Source: an uncultured Bacteroidota bacterium
GTDB taxonomy: Bacteria > Bacteroidota > Bacteroidia > JADZBD01
Assembly (NCBI GenBank): GCA_937924855.1
Contig: CALEYQ010000053.1
Location: 1-58,180 of the forward strand
DNA length: 58,180 nt
Direction: 5' to 3'
Shown: positions 7,679-16,019 of the stretch, piece after piece
Layout of the letters: every line of letters begins with the position of its first letter
How positions within the stretch are numbered: position 1 is the first letter of the stretch
The notes under the pieces: model-generated
What the model was told of the DNA's origin: nothing
The model's database searches: none
What the model saw: only the letters and a program-made list of their open reading frames with translations
Position numbers and translations under genes: made by a program

Positions 7679-8086
7679 ATGACTAAAAAAACGCAATTCT
7701 CCGCTTTGCTTTTTGCTGTGATCCTTCTCACGGTTCTGCCCGCCTGTAAAAAATACCCTGAAGGTCCCGGGCTTTCCCTACGCTCCAAAAAAGCAAGAGT
7801 GGCCAATGATTGGAAAATTGCCAATGCCTTTGAAATTTCAGGTGGTGTAAACACAACCTCTGATTATATCAATGAAACCTGGGAATTTACCAAAAAAGGC
7901 GAGTTTTACGAAAGGGACAATGGTGTTATTGACAAAACCGGAACCTGGGAGTTTATTGCCGATAAGGAAGCCATTCAAATATTAATTCCCGGAAAAAATC
8001 CTAAAAACTACACCATTTTAAAACTAAAAAACAAGGAAATGTGGTTAAGGGATTCTGATGAAGAGTACCACCTGGTACCCAGATAA
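7679..8086 (+). CDS. Lipoprotein of the sigma regulon (2), paralogue
   Basis: 135 residues. The ATG at 7679 starts a clear lipoprotein signal (hydrophobic LLFAVILLTVLPAC, Cys at about residue 23) followed by KKYPEG. An earlier in-frame ATG at 7607 lacks a signal peptide right after it. The mature part has 'NETWEFTKKGEFYERDNG' and 'DKTGTWEFIADKE' strands, a lipocalin-like pattern shared with the preceding gene. The two genes are 93 bases apart with no clear terminator between them, so they are probably transcribed together. Confidence 0.78.
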   Translation: MTKKTQFSALLFAVILLTVLPACKKYPEGPGLSLRSKKARVANDWKIANAFEISGGVNTTSDYINETWEFTKKGEFYERDNGVIDKTGTWEFIADKEAIQILIPGKNPKNYTILKLKNKEMWLRDSDEEYHLVPR

Positions 8087-8133
8087 CCTGTTGTAAAATC
8101 AGTTTCTCAAGGCTCTGATTCTGTAATAATTTT

Positions 8134-8201
8134 AGGGGAGGGGTTGCCAATCCAATAAATCCCGCCGGGCAGTGCGGGTACCAAATAAAATCCTCTCCCC
8201 T
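8134..8201. terminator. Possible bidirectional stem between convergent genes
   Basis: AGGGGAG (8134-8140) can pair with CTCCCCT (8195-8201), enclosing a small CCCGC-N8-GCGGG hairpin (8161-8178). It lies between the lipoprotein gene and the convergent adhesin gene. There is no strong T-run, so termination is uncertain. Confidence 0.3.
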
Positions 8202-8282
8202 TACTTTACCCCTCTTTTGTTTCCCCCAATAAGTCAGAATTTAGTTGTGCAGGTTTACATGAAATCGTCGGTGTATGATGCT

Positions 8283-10442
8283 CTACCGAATCAAAGAAAC
8301 ATGCCCTATCCAGGTTTGCTCTTCACCGCTGACCAGATTTAATCCGGTAACTTTCCAGACATATACATCTTCCTGACAAGGTCGACCTTTGTACGTACCA
8401 TTCCAGCCTTCGTTGATGTCGTTGGTTTTGAAGAATAGCTGGCCCCAACGATCGAAAATCATAAACGTATAATTCTCAACACCCAAAACCACCGGTTTGA
8501 AAATATCGTTTTTGCCATCGCCGGTAGGGGTAAAGGCATTAGGCGCCCAAAAACGAAACTCGGGCTTAACAACAATAAGAATCCAGGCCGTATCGCGACA
8601 ACCAAAGGAATTGGTAACAATTTGCTGGGCCCAGTAATTACCATAGGTAGTATAAGCGTGAACCACATTGCAATTATTAGAACTGTTCCCGTCGCCAAAA
8701 TTTATCCAACAGGATGAAGCACCCTGAGAAACATCGGTAAATGTTATATCCGGATCAAAAACAGTTGTAATCGTAGGTGTGGCAGAAATTCCGGCCTGAG
8801 GAACGGGAAACACAGTTACTGCATTGGGAATGATAAAGGTAAGTGTATCAACACAGCCATTGTGGGTTATTATAGTAAGCGATACAGTATAGGAACCAGG
8901 CACTGTATACACATGAAAGGGATTCTGAAGCGTTGAGGTTTGTCCATCCCCGAAATCCCAGAAATAAGTAACCGTTACTCCGGTTCCCACCACAGAAGCA
9001 TCGGTAAACTGAACCCCCAGGGCAGGACAACCGCTGGAAGAAGGCAAGGTAAAGGAAACCACGGGAGGCGGAGTAACATTTACAATTTGTGTTGTACTTT
9101 GAGTACACCCATTTTCCGTTATCGTAAGTGTAACCGTATACAATCCGGGTTGGTTAAATGTAATTCCGGATGGGTTTTGCTGGGTGGAAGTTTGAGGGCT
9201 GGCATTGGGGCCGAAATCCCAATAAAAAGTGCCGTTACCAAGAAAGTTACCACCCGCCGTGAAATTAAAACTGTTGTTAGATATACATTGCGCTGCCTGA
9301 GGAGGAATTGAAGGAGCCAGCAGGGGATAAATATAAAAAGTGGTGAAGGCGGTATCGGCACAGGGCGTTCCGGGATTACCAATCAGCATTACATTATATA
9401 CCCCACTGTCGGGATAGGTAAAAGTTGGAGCAAATAAATTGCTGGTATCGTTCGTCATGGAGGCTACCCCAAAATCCCAGTGATAGGTTGTGGCATTTAT
9501 GGAAGAGTTCAGAAATTGAACCGTATAGCCGAAGCAAAATGTGGTTTGACTGGGAATGGAAATTACCGTAACATTTGGGCAGGGTATTACATTGAACTGG
9601 TAATCGCGCATGTGCACACTCAAAAGATTTCCGTTACGATATTCCTTCACACAGATTCCAACTACCCATTGCCCCTGCATGTTAGGCGTACAGGTTAGCA
9701 AGCCGGTGGCAGGATTTATGGCCAGGGCCGGGTTGGCGCTTAATGGGTTGTTGCCATTGTAGGGGGGATTCCAGGGTACATTCACATAGGGTGGACCTGC
9801 AGGTGGCTGGGGCATCGGATTAGCGTTGGAAGCTCCATCATAAGGGTCGCAGAGTTCATATACCAGTGAATCGCCATCAGGGTCGGTGGCAGAGTGCATA
9901 AAACTGAAGGGCACATTTGCACAAAGAAACAAAGGCGGGAGACTATCGAATCTTGGCGATGAATTGCACAAGGCTAAGGAGGAAGGCGGTATGGTGGCTG
10001 TAATGGTAAATCCCACCGAAAGTGGATTCGTCAAGTTTAAAATAGTTGTGTTTCGGCAACAACGCTGATACGCCAAAACATAACCCGTGGGGCTCGGAGG
10101 AAGATTAATGGTTCCTGTATAAACTGCCTCCTCAACACAAACATTGGAGGGTGGAGTAAAGCATGGGTTATTAAGGGTAACAGGTAACAACACTGCACCC
10201 GGAAAGGGAATGGTCATGGCCTGTACAAGTACACCGGCCGGGGTATAAACGCCAATGGAAACAGGATCGTCGAAAGGTGCTTGTCCGTTTATACAATCCC
10301 GGTAAAGCTTGAGGGTAACCTGGTAATTATTATTTCCCAGGCAGGTATAATACATCTCCCCTCCTACTATATGGGTAGCCTTGGCGGAAAAAATTCCGCA
10401 GAAAATAAAGAGGAAAAAGAAAAAATTCTTACATCGAAACAT
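8283..10442 (-). CDS. Secreted PKD-repeat protein with T9SS type-B sorting domain
   Basis: 719 residues with a signal peptide (ending near KATHIVGGEMYY). The first about 280 residues begin with THIVGGEMYYTC, a conserved start in such Bacteroidota surface proteins. Four PKD-type repeats follow, seen as YHWDFG, FYWDFG, FWDFGDG and INFGDG, each followed by a 'PG-x-YTV' strand. The last about 85 residues are a gliding-motility-type C-terminal domain (FTPTGDGKNDIFKP ... IFDRWGQLFFKTND ... WNGTYKG ... VSLIR), the type-B signal for the type IX secretion system. Last gene of a three-gene operon, 8 bases behind the preceding one. It probably acts at the cell surface in adhesion. Confidence 0.9.
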   Translation of the reverse strand: MFRCKNFFFFLFIFCGIFSAKATHIVGGEMYYTCLGNNNYQVTLKLYRDCINGQAPFDDPVSIGVYTPAGVLVQAMTIPFPGAVLLPVTLNNPCFTPPSNVCVEEAVYTGTINLPPSPTGYVLAYQRCCRNTTILNLTNPLSVGFTITATIPPSSLALCNSSPRFDSLPPLFLCANVPFSFMHSATDPDGDSLVYELCDPYDGASNANPMPQPPAGPPYVNVPWNPPYNGNNPLSANPALAINPATGLLTCTPNMQGQWVVGICVKEYRNGNLLSVHMRDYQFNVIPCPNVTVISIPSQTTFCFGYTVQFLNSSINATTYHWDFGVASMTNDTSNLFAPTFTYPDSGVYNVMLIGNPGTPCADTAFTTFYIYPLLAPSIPPQAAQCISNNSFNFTAGGNFLGNGTFYWDFGPNASPQTSTQQNPSGITFNQPGLYTVTLTITENGCTQSTTQIVNVTPPPVVSFTLPSSSGCPALGVQFTDASVVGTGVTVTYFWDFGDGQTSTLQNPFHVYTVPGSYTVSLTIITHNGCVDTLTFIIPNAVTVFPVPQAGISATPTITTVFDPDITFTDVSQGASSCWINFGDGNSSNNCNVVHAYTTYGNYWAQQIVTNSFGCRDTAWILIVVKPEFRFWAPNAFTPTGDGKNDIFKPVVLGVENYTFMIFDRWGQLFFKTNDINEGWNGTYKGRPCQEDVYVWKVTGLNLVSGEEQTWIGHVSLIR

Positions 10443-10450
10443 TCCCGGTT

Positions 10451-12337
10451 TTAATTAGAGCCCAGAATCTGGAAGTAGCCGGGGAAAACCCTTCCGTCTG
10501 AAACATATAGTATATAATAATAGGTGCCATCGGGCTGTTTGGCACCGTTCCAATTGTTTTTGTAATCGGCATCATCCAGAAGTAGTGAACCCCAGCGATT
10601 AAAAATCTGCAGGCGACTGTTGGGGTACTTATCCAGATTTTCAAATGAGAAAAAGTCATTCAGGCCATCGGCGTTTGGAGTAAACACATTCGGGAAACCC
10701 AATTGACATTGATTGTCTACCACAACATTTGCAATTCCGGTTCCCACCACACCGCAGCGATCCGTAACAGTTAACTGGAAAGACCCTGTTGTTGTGGGCA
10801 AAAAAGTATTATTCGGTGAATTCGGATTGGGAACCTGATCGGGACCCGCCGTGGTGGTCCATGCATATACATAATTCGGTGCGCCACCAGAAACCCCGGG
10901 AACAAGGGAAACTGTATTTCCCTCACAAACTGTAATATCAGACAAGCTTACAACCACCGGTCCGGGAGGTAAAACCGTAACAACAATGGATTGGGATTGA
11001 ACCGGTGAAGAACAACTATCCGAAACGGCAACAGAATACGTAGTAGTAGCCGAGGGGGTAAAAGTAATAGAACTGGTTGTGGCACCGGTAGACCATACAT
11101 AGGAATAGGGCTGAACCCCGCCTGTGGTATTTGCATTTAAGGTAATGGTGCCACCGGGACATATGGTGGTGTCGTTACTCGCGGTAAGAACCAGGGGCGT
11201 AAGATCGCCGATGTAAATGGTAATGTTGGTTGCAGTTTGGGCACAAGGCCCGGTGGTTTGTGCTGAGATAGTCAGGATCTCAATTCCTTCAGTAATGGCA
11301 TCAGAAAAGGCCTGAATACAAATTACGATGCTGTCCTGACCGGGCTGAAAAATAAGTGGATTGGGAATGGTGGTAAAGTCAACTCCGTTAATGGCTGTTC
11401 CCCCGAAAGTAAGTTGAACGGTATCAGGATTTCCGATGTTGGCAGAACCCCGGTCAAAAACCAGGCATGCCTGTCCACATCCTTCGAACAAAGTAGAATC
11501 GTTCGGACCGCCATAGGAAATATTGGAAGTAATGGTAATGGACGAAGCGCTGAAGCTTCCGGCCTTCAAAAACACCCCGCTGTCGTAGGCTGCATCGCCG
11601 ATATCGGCCACCACAATTTTTATCCGGTAAGTTTGTCCGCATATTACAGGATATTGAGCACGAAGCGGTCCGGTAAATCCATCATAGTTTACCGTTTGTC
11701 CGGGCGGAACCTCGTTGTTTACATAAAATTGCGGATAAGAGTTTGCATTTACATTGTTAATCGTTACGGGTGTGTTAGGAGGCGCGGGCGGACTGGGAAT
11801 TCGGGCAATGTTAACCGGTGCCAAAGGAGTTGTAACACCCGACAGAATAAATGCAAAGGCATCATTAAAACTGGAATTCACCCATTCCATGTATTCCTCG
11901 GACCCAAACACATAATCAAATTTCACAGTATCAGCCATGGGAATAAAATCAAATTGCAAAACGGCTGCATCAAAACTTCCATTGGCTGTGTTTCCCGTAA
12001 TCTGCTCAAGCTGGGCATCGCCGGGTGTGTTATTTACCACCGTAGCAAATCCGGTAACATTGGGTCCGCGGGCGCTATCAATATGGCCAGAACAAAGAAT
12101 TATTCCACTATCGAGCCCGATGTTGGAAGCCATGCCATTAAAATAGCCAACGGCAACCGGAGCGCCGGTATAAACAAAATTAAAGGCCTGAATTCCGGTT
12201 CCCAACAAAACATTTTGCACCAGAAACTGGGCCGTATTGTAAGGAGCCTGGTTGGACACTACGAGTTGGGCTTTAGAAAAAAATGGCAGGAAAAAAATTC
12301 CTGCCATGATTACATATTTCGCAAAAGAGGTTTGCAT
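10451..12337 (-). CDS. Choice-of-anchor L protein with T9SS type-B sorting domain
   Basis: 628 residues with a signal peptide (ending near FFSKAQ). The N-terminal about 270 residues match the choice-of-anchor L domain (QFLVQNVLLGTGIQAFNF, GLDSGIILCSGHI, DYVFGSEEYMEWVNSSFNDA). A Calx-beta-like segment with TVQLTFGGTAINGVDF and two Ig-like repeats follow. The C-terminus is a type-B T9SS sorting domain (FPNVFTPNADGLNDFFSFEN ... IFNRWGSLLLDD ... WNGAKQPDGTYYYIL). It is the middle gene of the operon, 7 bases after the stop of its paralogue and 8 before the PKD protein. Probable surface adhesin or matrix protein. Confidence 0.9.
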   Translation of the reverse strand: MQTSFAKYVIMAGIFFLPFFSKAQLVVSNQAPYNTAQFLVQNVLLGTGIQAFNFVYTGAPVAVGYFNGMASNIGLDSGIILCSGHIDSARGPNVTGFATVVNNTPGDAQLEQITGNTANGSFDAAVLQFDFIPMADTVKFDYVFGSEEYMEWVNSSFNDAFAFILSGVTTPLAPVNIARIPSPPAPPNTPVTINNVNANSYPQFYVNNEVPPGQTVNYDGFTGPLRAQYPVICGQTYRIKIVVADIGDAAYDSGVFLKAGSFSASSITITSNISYGGPNDSTLFEGCGQACLVFDRGSANIGNPDTVQLTFGGTAINGVDFTTIPNPLIFQPGQDSIVICIQAFSDAITEGIEILTISAQTTGPCAQTATNITIYIGDLTPLVLTASNDTTICPGGTITLNANTTGGVQPYSYVWSTGATTSSITFTPSATTTYSVAVSDSCSSPVQSQSIVVTVLPPGPVVVSLSDITVCEGNTVSLVPGVSGGAPNYVYAWTTTAGPDQVPNPNSPNNTFLPTTTGSFQLTVTDRCGVVGTGIANVVVDNQCQLGFPNVFTPNADGLNDFFSFENLDKYPNSRLQIFNRWGSLLLDDADYKNNWNGAKQPDGTYYYILYVSDGRVFPGYFQILGSN

Positions 12338-12344
12338 AGAAATG

Positions 12345-14312
12345 CTATCGGATTAAACTAACATGAGTAACTTTTTCAATCTTTTTATCCTGGGGTCCTT
12401 TCACTTTGAACACAGCGATATAAACATCTTCCTGAATCATATTGTTTTTCAGATTACCGTTCCATCCCTGGGTAATGTCTTTGGTTTCAAAAATCATTTC
12501 ACCCCAGCGGTTGAAAATCATCATGTGGTATTCAAGTATTCCGGCTCCAAAGCCACCATAGAAATCATTAATACCATCACCATTTGGCGTAAAGGAATTC
12601 GGAGCATAGAAATAGAAATCAGGGTAAATGGTAATCACATCGGTTATGGTATCCCGGCATCCATTGGCATCCGTAATAATAAGTGTTACCAGGAAGGTAT
12701 AGGTTTGGTCGTTCGGATATGTATGATTTGGATTTTGAAGGGTAGAAGTATTTCCATCGCCAAAATCCCAGAACCAGCTCACGGCAGGAGAACTTTGGTT
12801 CATAAAGTCAACTGAGTTTGGCGTGGCATAATTGTAACCAAAGGCAGCCACGGGTTGTGGAACAAAAACAGGAACCAATTGGGTAGCGGTATTTCCACAT
12901 GTATCGGTAACGGTAACGGTGTAAATGGTGGAAGTAGCGGGGCCGGGATTAACGGTCACTGAGGGACCTGAACCGAGTCCATGACTCCAGGAGTATTGAT
13001 ATCCCGGCATACCGTTTTGTGCCTGGGCAGAAATGGTGGCCGGATCGTTGGCACACACAGTATCGCCATAGGCAGTAATTGTAGGAGGAATAACATTCAG
13101 GATTGTAATCCGGATAGTGTCCGGGGCTCCATTGGAACAAGGTCCGGGAGGAACAACGATCAAAATTGTTTCGGGGCCTTCCTGTTGCGGATCCATCAGG
13201 GCAGAAATAGTAATGGCAACGCTATCGGTTCCGATAGGGAATATTACAAAATTTTGAATCTGAGCGTAGTCAACTCCGTTTGTGGCGGTTCCAAGAATCT
13301 GGAAAGTAAGCGTATCCTGAGTATTGGTTTGGTTCCCACGATCGAAATAAATTACAAGTGAGCCACAACCTTCATAAAGGGTTGAGTCGTTTCCACCGAT
13401 ATTTCCGGTGGCTGAAGAGGCGGTTCCGGTTACAATTCCTGAGCTGGAAAAACTTCCTGCTTCAAGAAAAACCCCGGAATCGAGAATGTGATCACCTCCA
13501 TCGGCAATTGCAATTTTAATATGGTAGGTCTGACCGCATTGTACCGGAGACATAGCGGTAAGAACCGTGGTTTGTCCATCGAACTGGTGGGTGGTCTGAG
13601 CAGGAGAAGTGGGACAATTGTAGGCAGCGGAGCATTGATTTCCCCAGCTGGTACTATTTTGAGGATCGTTACAAATGTAGAAAGGTGAATTCTGTGGATT
13701 ACAATTCACATTAAACATCGTTACATAAGTATTGGGCGGAGCAGGAGGCGAGGGAACCAGGGCAATATTGCGGGCATTGTTGGAAAAGGGACCTGTGATT
13801 CCGGGGCCGCTGATAAAAAATCCGAAACCGTCATTGATACCTCCGGGTTGACTGCTGACATATTCCATGTATTCCTCGCTGGCAAAAACATAGCGAAACT
13901 TTACGGTATCGGCCATAGGAATAAAATCAAACTCAAGAATAGTGGCGTCGTAGCTCAAAGTAGGAGCAAAAACAATATTCAAATCGGGGTCGCCGGGGAA
14001 ATTATTGGATTGGGAAGCTCCGGTTTGGTTGTTGGGTCCTAATGCATTATTGATGTGCCCGCAACTCAGGATAATTCCGGAGTTAAGGCCGATATTGGAA
14101 TTTGCCCCGTTAAAAACACCAATGGTATTAGGAGCGCCATTAAAAGTAACATTGAAAATTTGTACCCCTGCTCCGGTAAGCACATTTTGAACAAGCCATG
14201 CAGGATTGTTGTTATTGGGAGGAGTATTGTTTACCGTTAATTGGCCAAAAACGGTTAAGGAACCGGCGAACAAAGTTGCCAGCAGAACGGAAATGGATTT
14301 TTTCAGAACCAT
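12345..14312 (-). CDS. Choice-of-anchor L/PKD protein with T9SS type-B sorting domain
   Basis: 655 residues, first gene of the operon, with a signal peptide (ending near LTVFGQ). The N-terminal choice-of-anchor L domain (AWLVQNVLTGAGVQIFNVTF, YVFASEEYMEYVSSQPGG) is clearly related to the next gene, as is the following Calx-beta-like part with TATNGVDY. One PKD repeat follows (WFWDFGDGNTSTLQNPNHTY). The type-B sorting domain ends the protein (APNSFTPNGDGINDFYGG ... IFNRWGEMIFETKD ... VSLIR). The 5' parts of the two neighbours are paralogous, so the operon probably arose by tandem duplication. A strong promoter lies just upstream. Confidence 0.9.
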   Translation of the reverse strand: MVLKKSISVLLATLFAGSLTVFGQLTVNNTPPNNNNPAWLVQNVLTGAGVQIFNVTFNGAPNTIGVFNGANSNIGLNSGIILSCGHINNALGPNNQTGASQSNNFPGDPDLNIVFAPTLSYDATILEFDFIPMADTVKFRYVFASEEYMEYVSSQPGGINDGFGFFISGPGITGPFSNNARNIALVPSPPAPPNTYVTMFNVNCNPQNSPFYICNDPQNSTSWGNQCSAAYNCPTSPAQTTHQFDGQTTVLTAMSPVQCGQTYHIKIAIADGGDHILDSGVFLEAGSFSSSGIVTGTASSATGNIGGNDSTLYEGCGSLVIYFDRGNQTNTQDTLTFQILGTATNGVDYAQIQNFVIFPIGTDSVAITISALMDPQQEGPETILIVVPPGPCSNGAPDTIRITILNVIPPTITAYGDTVCANDPATISAQAQNGMPGYQYSWSHGLGSGPSVTVNPGPATSTIYTVTVTDTCGNTATQLVPVFVPQPVAAFGYNYATPNSVDFMNQSSPAVSWFWDFGDGNTSTLQNPNHTYPNDQTYTFLVTLIITDANGCRDTITDVITIYPDFYFYAPNSFTPNGDGINDFYGGFGAGILEYHMMIFNRWGEMIFETKDITQGWNGNLKNNMIQEDVYIAVFKVKGPQDKKIEKVTHVSLIR

Positions 14313-14334
14313 TGGGGACTAAAAATTTAAGTTA

Positions 14335-14365
14335 CAAACTTATTAATTCGGAGGAACAAAAACAA
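14335..14365 (-). promoter_or_regulatory. Bacteroidota housekeeping promoter of the adhesin operon
   Basis: On the minus strand TTG (14365-14363), a 20-base spacer, then TAAGTTTG (14342-14335), an exact match to TAnnTTTG. Transcription would start about 15 bases before the ATG at 14312. Confidence 0.7.
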
Positions 14366-14636
14366 GGTTCGTCGGCCAAAAGGGGGCGTTTGTCGCAGCA
14401 AAATGAACCTGAGCGTTCCTACACCAAAGATAAGACATTATAAGACAGGAACAGGTTGCATGAAAATACCCGTCTGATGATAACTTAAATTAATGAATCT
14501 CAGTGGATTATAAACATCCCCGCAAGAACGCCCCTTGATCCTTCCATTGTTTCAAAAACCAGGGTCTGCAGGGGTTTACAGGGCCCGAATCAACCCTGCC
14601 ATTATTTTTCCGATTTTTCGGGAAATAAATAAAAGC
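14366..14636. other. Intergenic region between divergent operons
   Basis: Nothing I can identify apart from the promoter at its left edge. TATTTTTC near 14603 is a weak -7-like sequence for the dipeptidase. I see no small gene, hairpin or repeat. Confidence 0.4.
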
Positions 14637-16016
14637 ATGAGCTACAAAAACTATCTCGACGAAAACAAGGACCGGTTTATCAGTGAACTTATTGACCTCT
14701 TGAAAATTCCATCGGTAAGTGCCGATCCCCGATATAAAGAATCCGTAAGGAAATGTGCCGAAAAAGTAAAATCAGAAATGGATAAGGCCGGACTGGAAAA
14801 CACGCTTGTTATGGAAACGGGGGGGCACCCTCTGGTTTATGGAGACAAACTTATAGGATCCGAATTTCCTACGGTAATTGTTTACGGGCATTACGATGTG
14901 CAACCCCCCGACCCCATAGATTTATGGGATTCACCGCCATTTGATCCGGTTATCAAAGACGGGAAAATTTATGCCCGGGGTGCCGCCGACGACAAAGGCC
15001 AGTTTTTCATGCATGTTAAAGCTTTTGAAATGATGCAAAAGCTGGGAACCCTGAAATGCAATGTTAAATTCATGATTGAGGGAGAAGAAGAAGTCGGGTC
15101 TGACCATTTGGGAGATTTTCTCAAAAAAGAAAAAGATCGTTTTTCAGGCGATGTAATTCTCATCAGCGATACCAGTATTATTGCCAACGATATTCCATCC
15201 ATTACTGTGGGACTGCGGGGCCTAAGCTATGTTGAAGTTGAGTTAACCGGTCCGAACCGTGATTTGCACAGCGGTTTGTACGGGGGTGGGGTTATCAATC
15301 CCCTCAACGAGCTTTGCCGGATGATTGCAAAACTACACGATGAAAATTTCAGGGTTACGATTCCGGGATTTTACGATGATGTTCTTGAGTTAAGTGATGA
15401 AGAAAGAAAAGAATTTGCCAAAACCCCATTCGATCTTTCAGCATACAAACAACATTTGGATATTGAAGATGTAAGAGGTGAATCCGGTTATTCTACATTG
15501 GAAAGAACCGCGACCCGTCCAACGCTGGATGTAAATGGAATTTGGGGAGGATATACCGGGGAGGGGGCAAAAACCGTTATTCCTTCCAAAGCATTCGCAA
15601 AAATTTCCATGCGATTGGTTCCCAACCAGGATTACGAAAAAGTGATGAAGATGTTTGAAGATTATTTTGTTTCCCTGGCCCCCAAAGGCATCAGGGTAAA
15701 AGTGAAACCCCATCATGGTGGGAACCCTGTTTTAACGCCCACATCAGGCATTGCCTACCAGGCCGCAAGCAAAGCCATGGAATCTACATTCGGAAAAAAA
15801 CCCGTTCCCGTTCGAGGCGGTGGAAGCGTTCCCATAGTGGCACTTTTTAAAGATGTCCTTGGGTTGGAATCGGTGTTAATGGGATTCGGTCTCGACTCGG
15901 ATGCAATACATTCACCCAATGAGCATTTCGGTATTTTTAATTATCTTAAGGGCATAGAAACCATTCCTTTATTTTACGAAAACTATTATGAACTTGTCAG
16001 GGCAGAAAAAAAATAA
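14637..16016 (+). CDS. M20-family dipeptidase
   Basis: 459 residues. M20/M25/M40 metallopeptidase of the CNDP-like dipeptidase group, which hydrolyses dipeptides using two metal ions. Visible motifs in order: VYGHYDVQPPDP with the first ligand His and catalytic Asp; GAADDKGQ with the bridging Asp; MIEGEEEVGSDH with the catalytic base Glu and a ligand Glu; ISDTSI with a ligand Asp; and DAIHSPNEHF with the last ligand His. All ligands are present, so the enzyme should be active. There is no signal peptide, so it is cytoplasmic. I chose the ATG at 14637 because it starts right at the conserved MSYKNYLDENKDRFISEL region; an earlier start at 14535 adds unconserved sequence. Confidence 0.93.
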   Translation: MSYKNYLDENKDRFISELIDLLKIPSVSADPRYKESVRKCAEKVKSEMDKAGLENTLVMETGGHPLVYGDKLIGSEFPTVIVYGHYDVQPPDPIDLWDSPPFDPVIKDGKIYARGAADDKGQFFMHVKAFEMMQKLGTLKCNVKFMIEGEEEVGSDHLGDFLKKEKDRFSGDVILISDTSIIANDIPSITVGLRGLSYVEVELTGPNRDLHSGLYGGGVINPLNELCRMIAKLHDENFRVTIPGFYDDVLELSDEERKEFAKTPFDLSAYKQHLDIEDVRGESGYSTLERTATRPTLDVNGIWGGYTGEGAKTVIPSKAFAKISMRLVPNQDYEKVMKMFEDYFVSLAPKGIRVKVKPHHGGNPVLTPTSGIAYQAASKAMESTFGKKPVPVRGGGSVPIVALFKDVLGLESVLMGFGLDSDAIHSPNEHFGIFNYLKGIETIPLFYENYYELVRAEKK

Positions 16017-16019
16017 GGA

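Noticed and set aside
8134..8201. Riboswitch or structured RNA between convergent genes
   Set aside because: Only two short stems, no conserved RNA core recognised, and it lies 3' of both genes.
11414..12361. 315-residue plus-strand frame opposite the choice-of-anchor L gene
   Set aside because: Its composition (Arg/Cys/Ser-rich with no motifs) is that of the antisense of a repetitive secreted protein. It has no signal or promoter.
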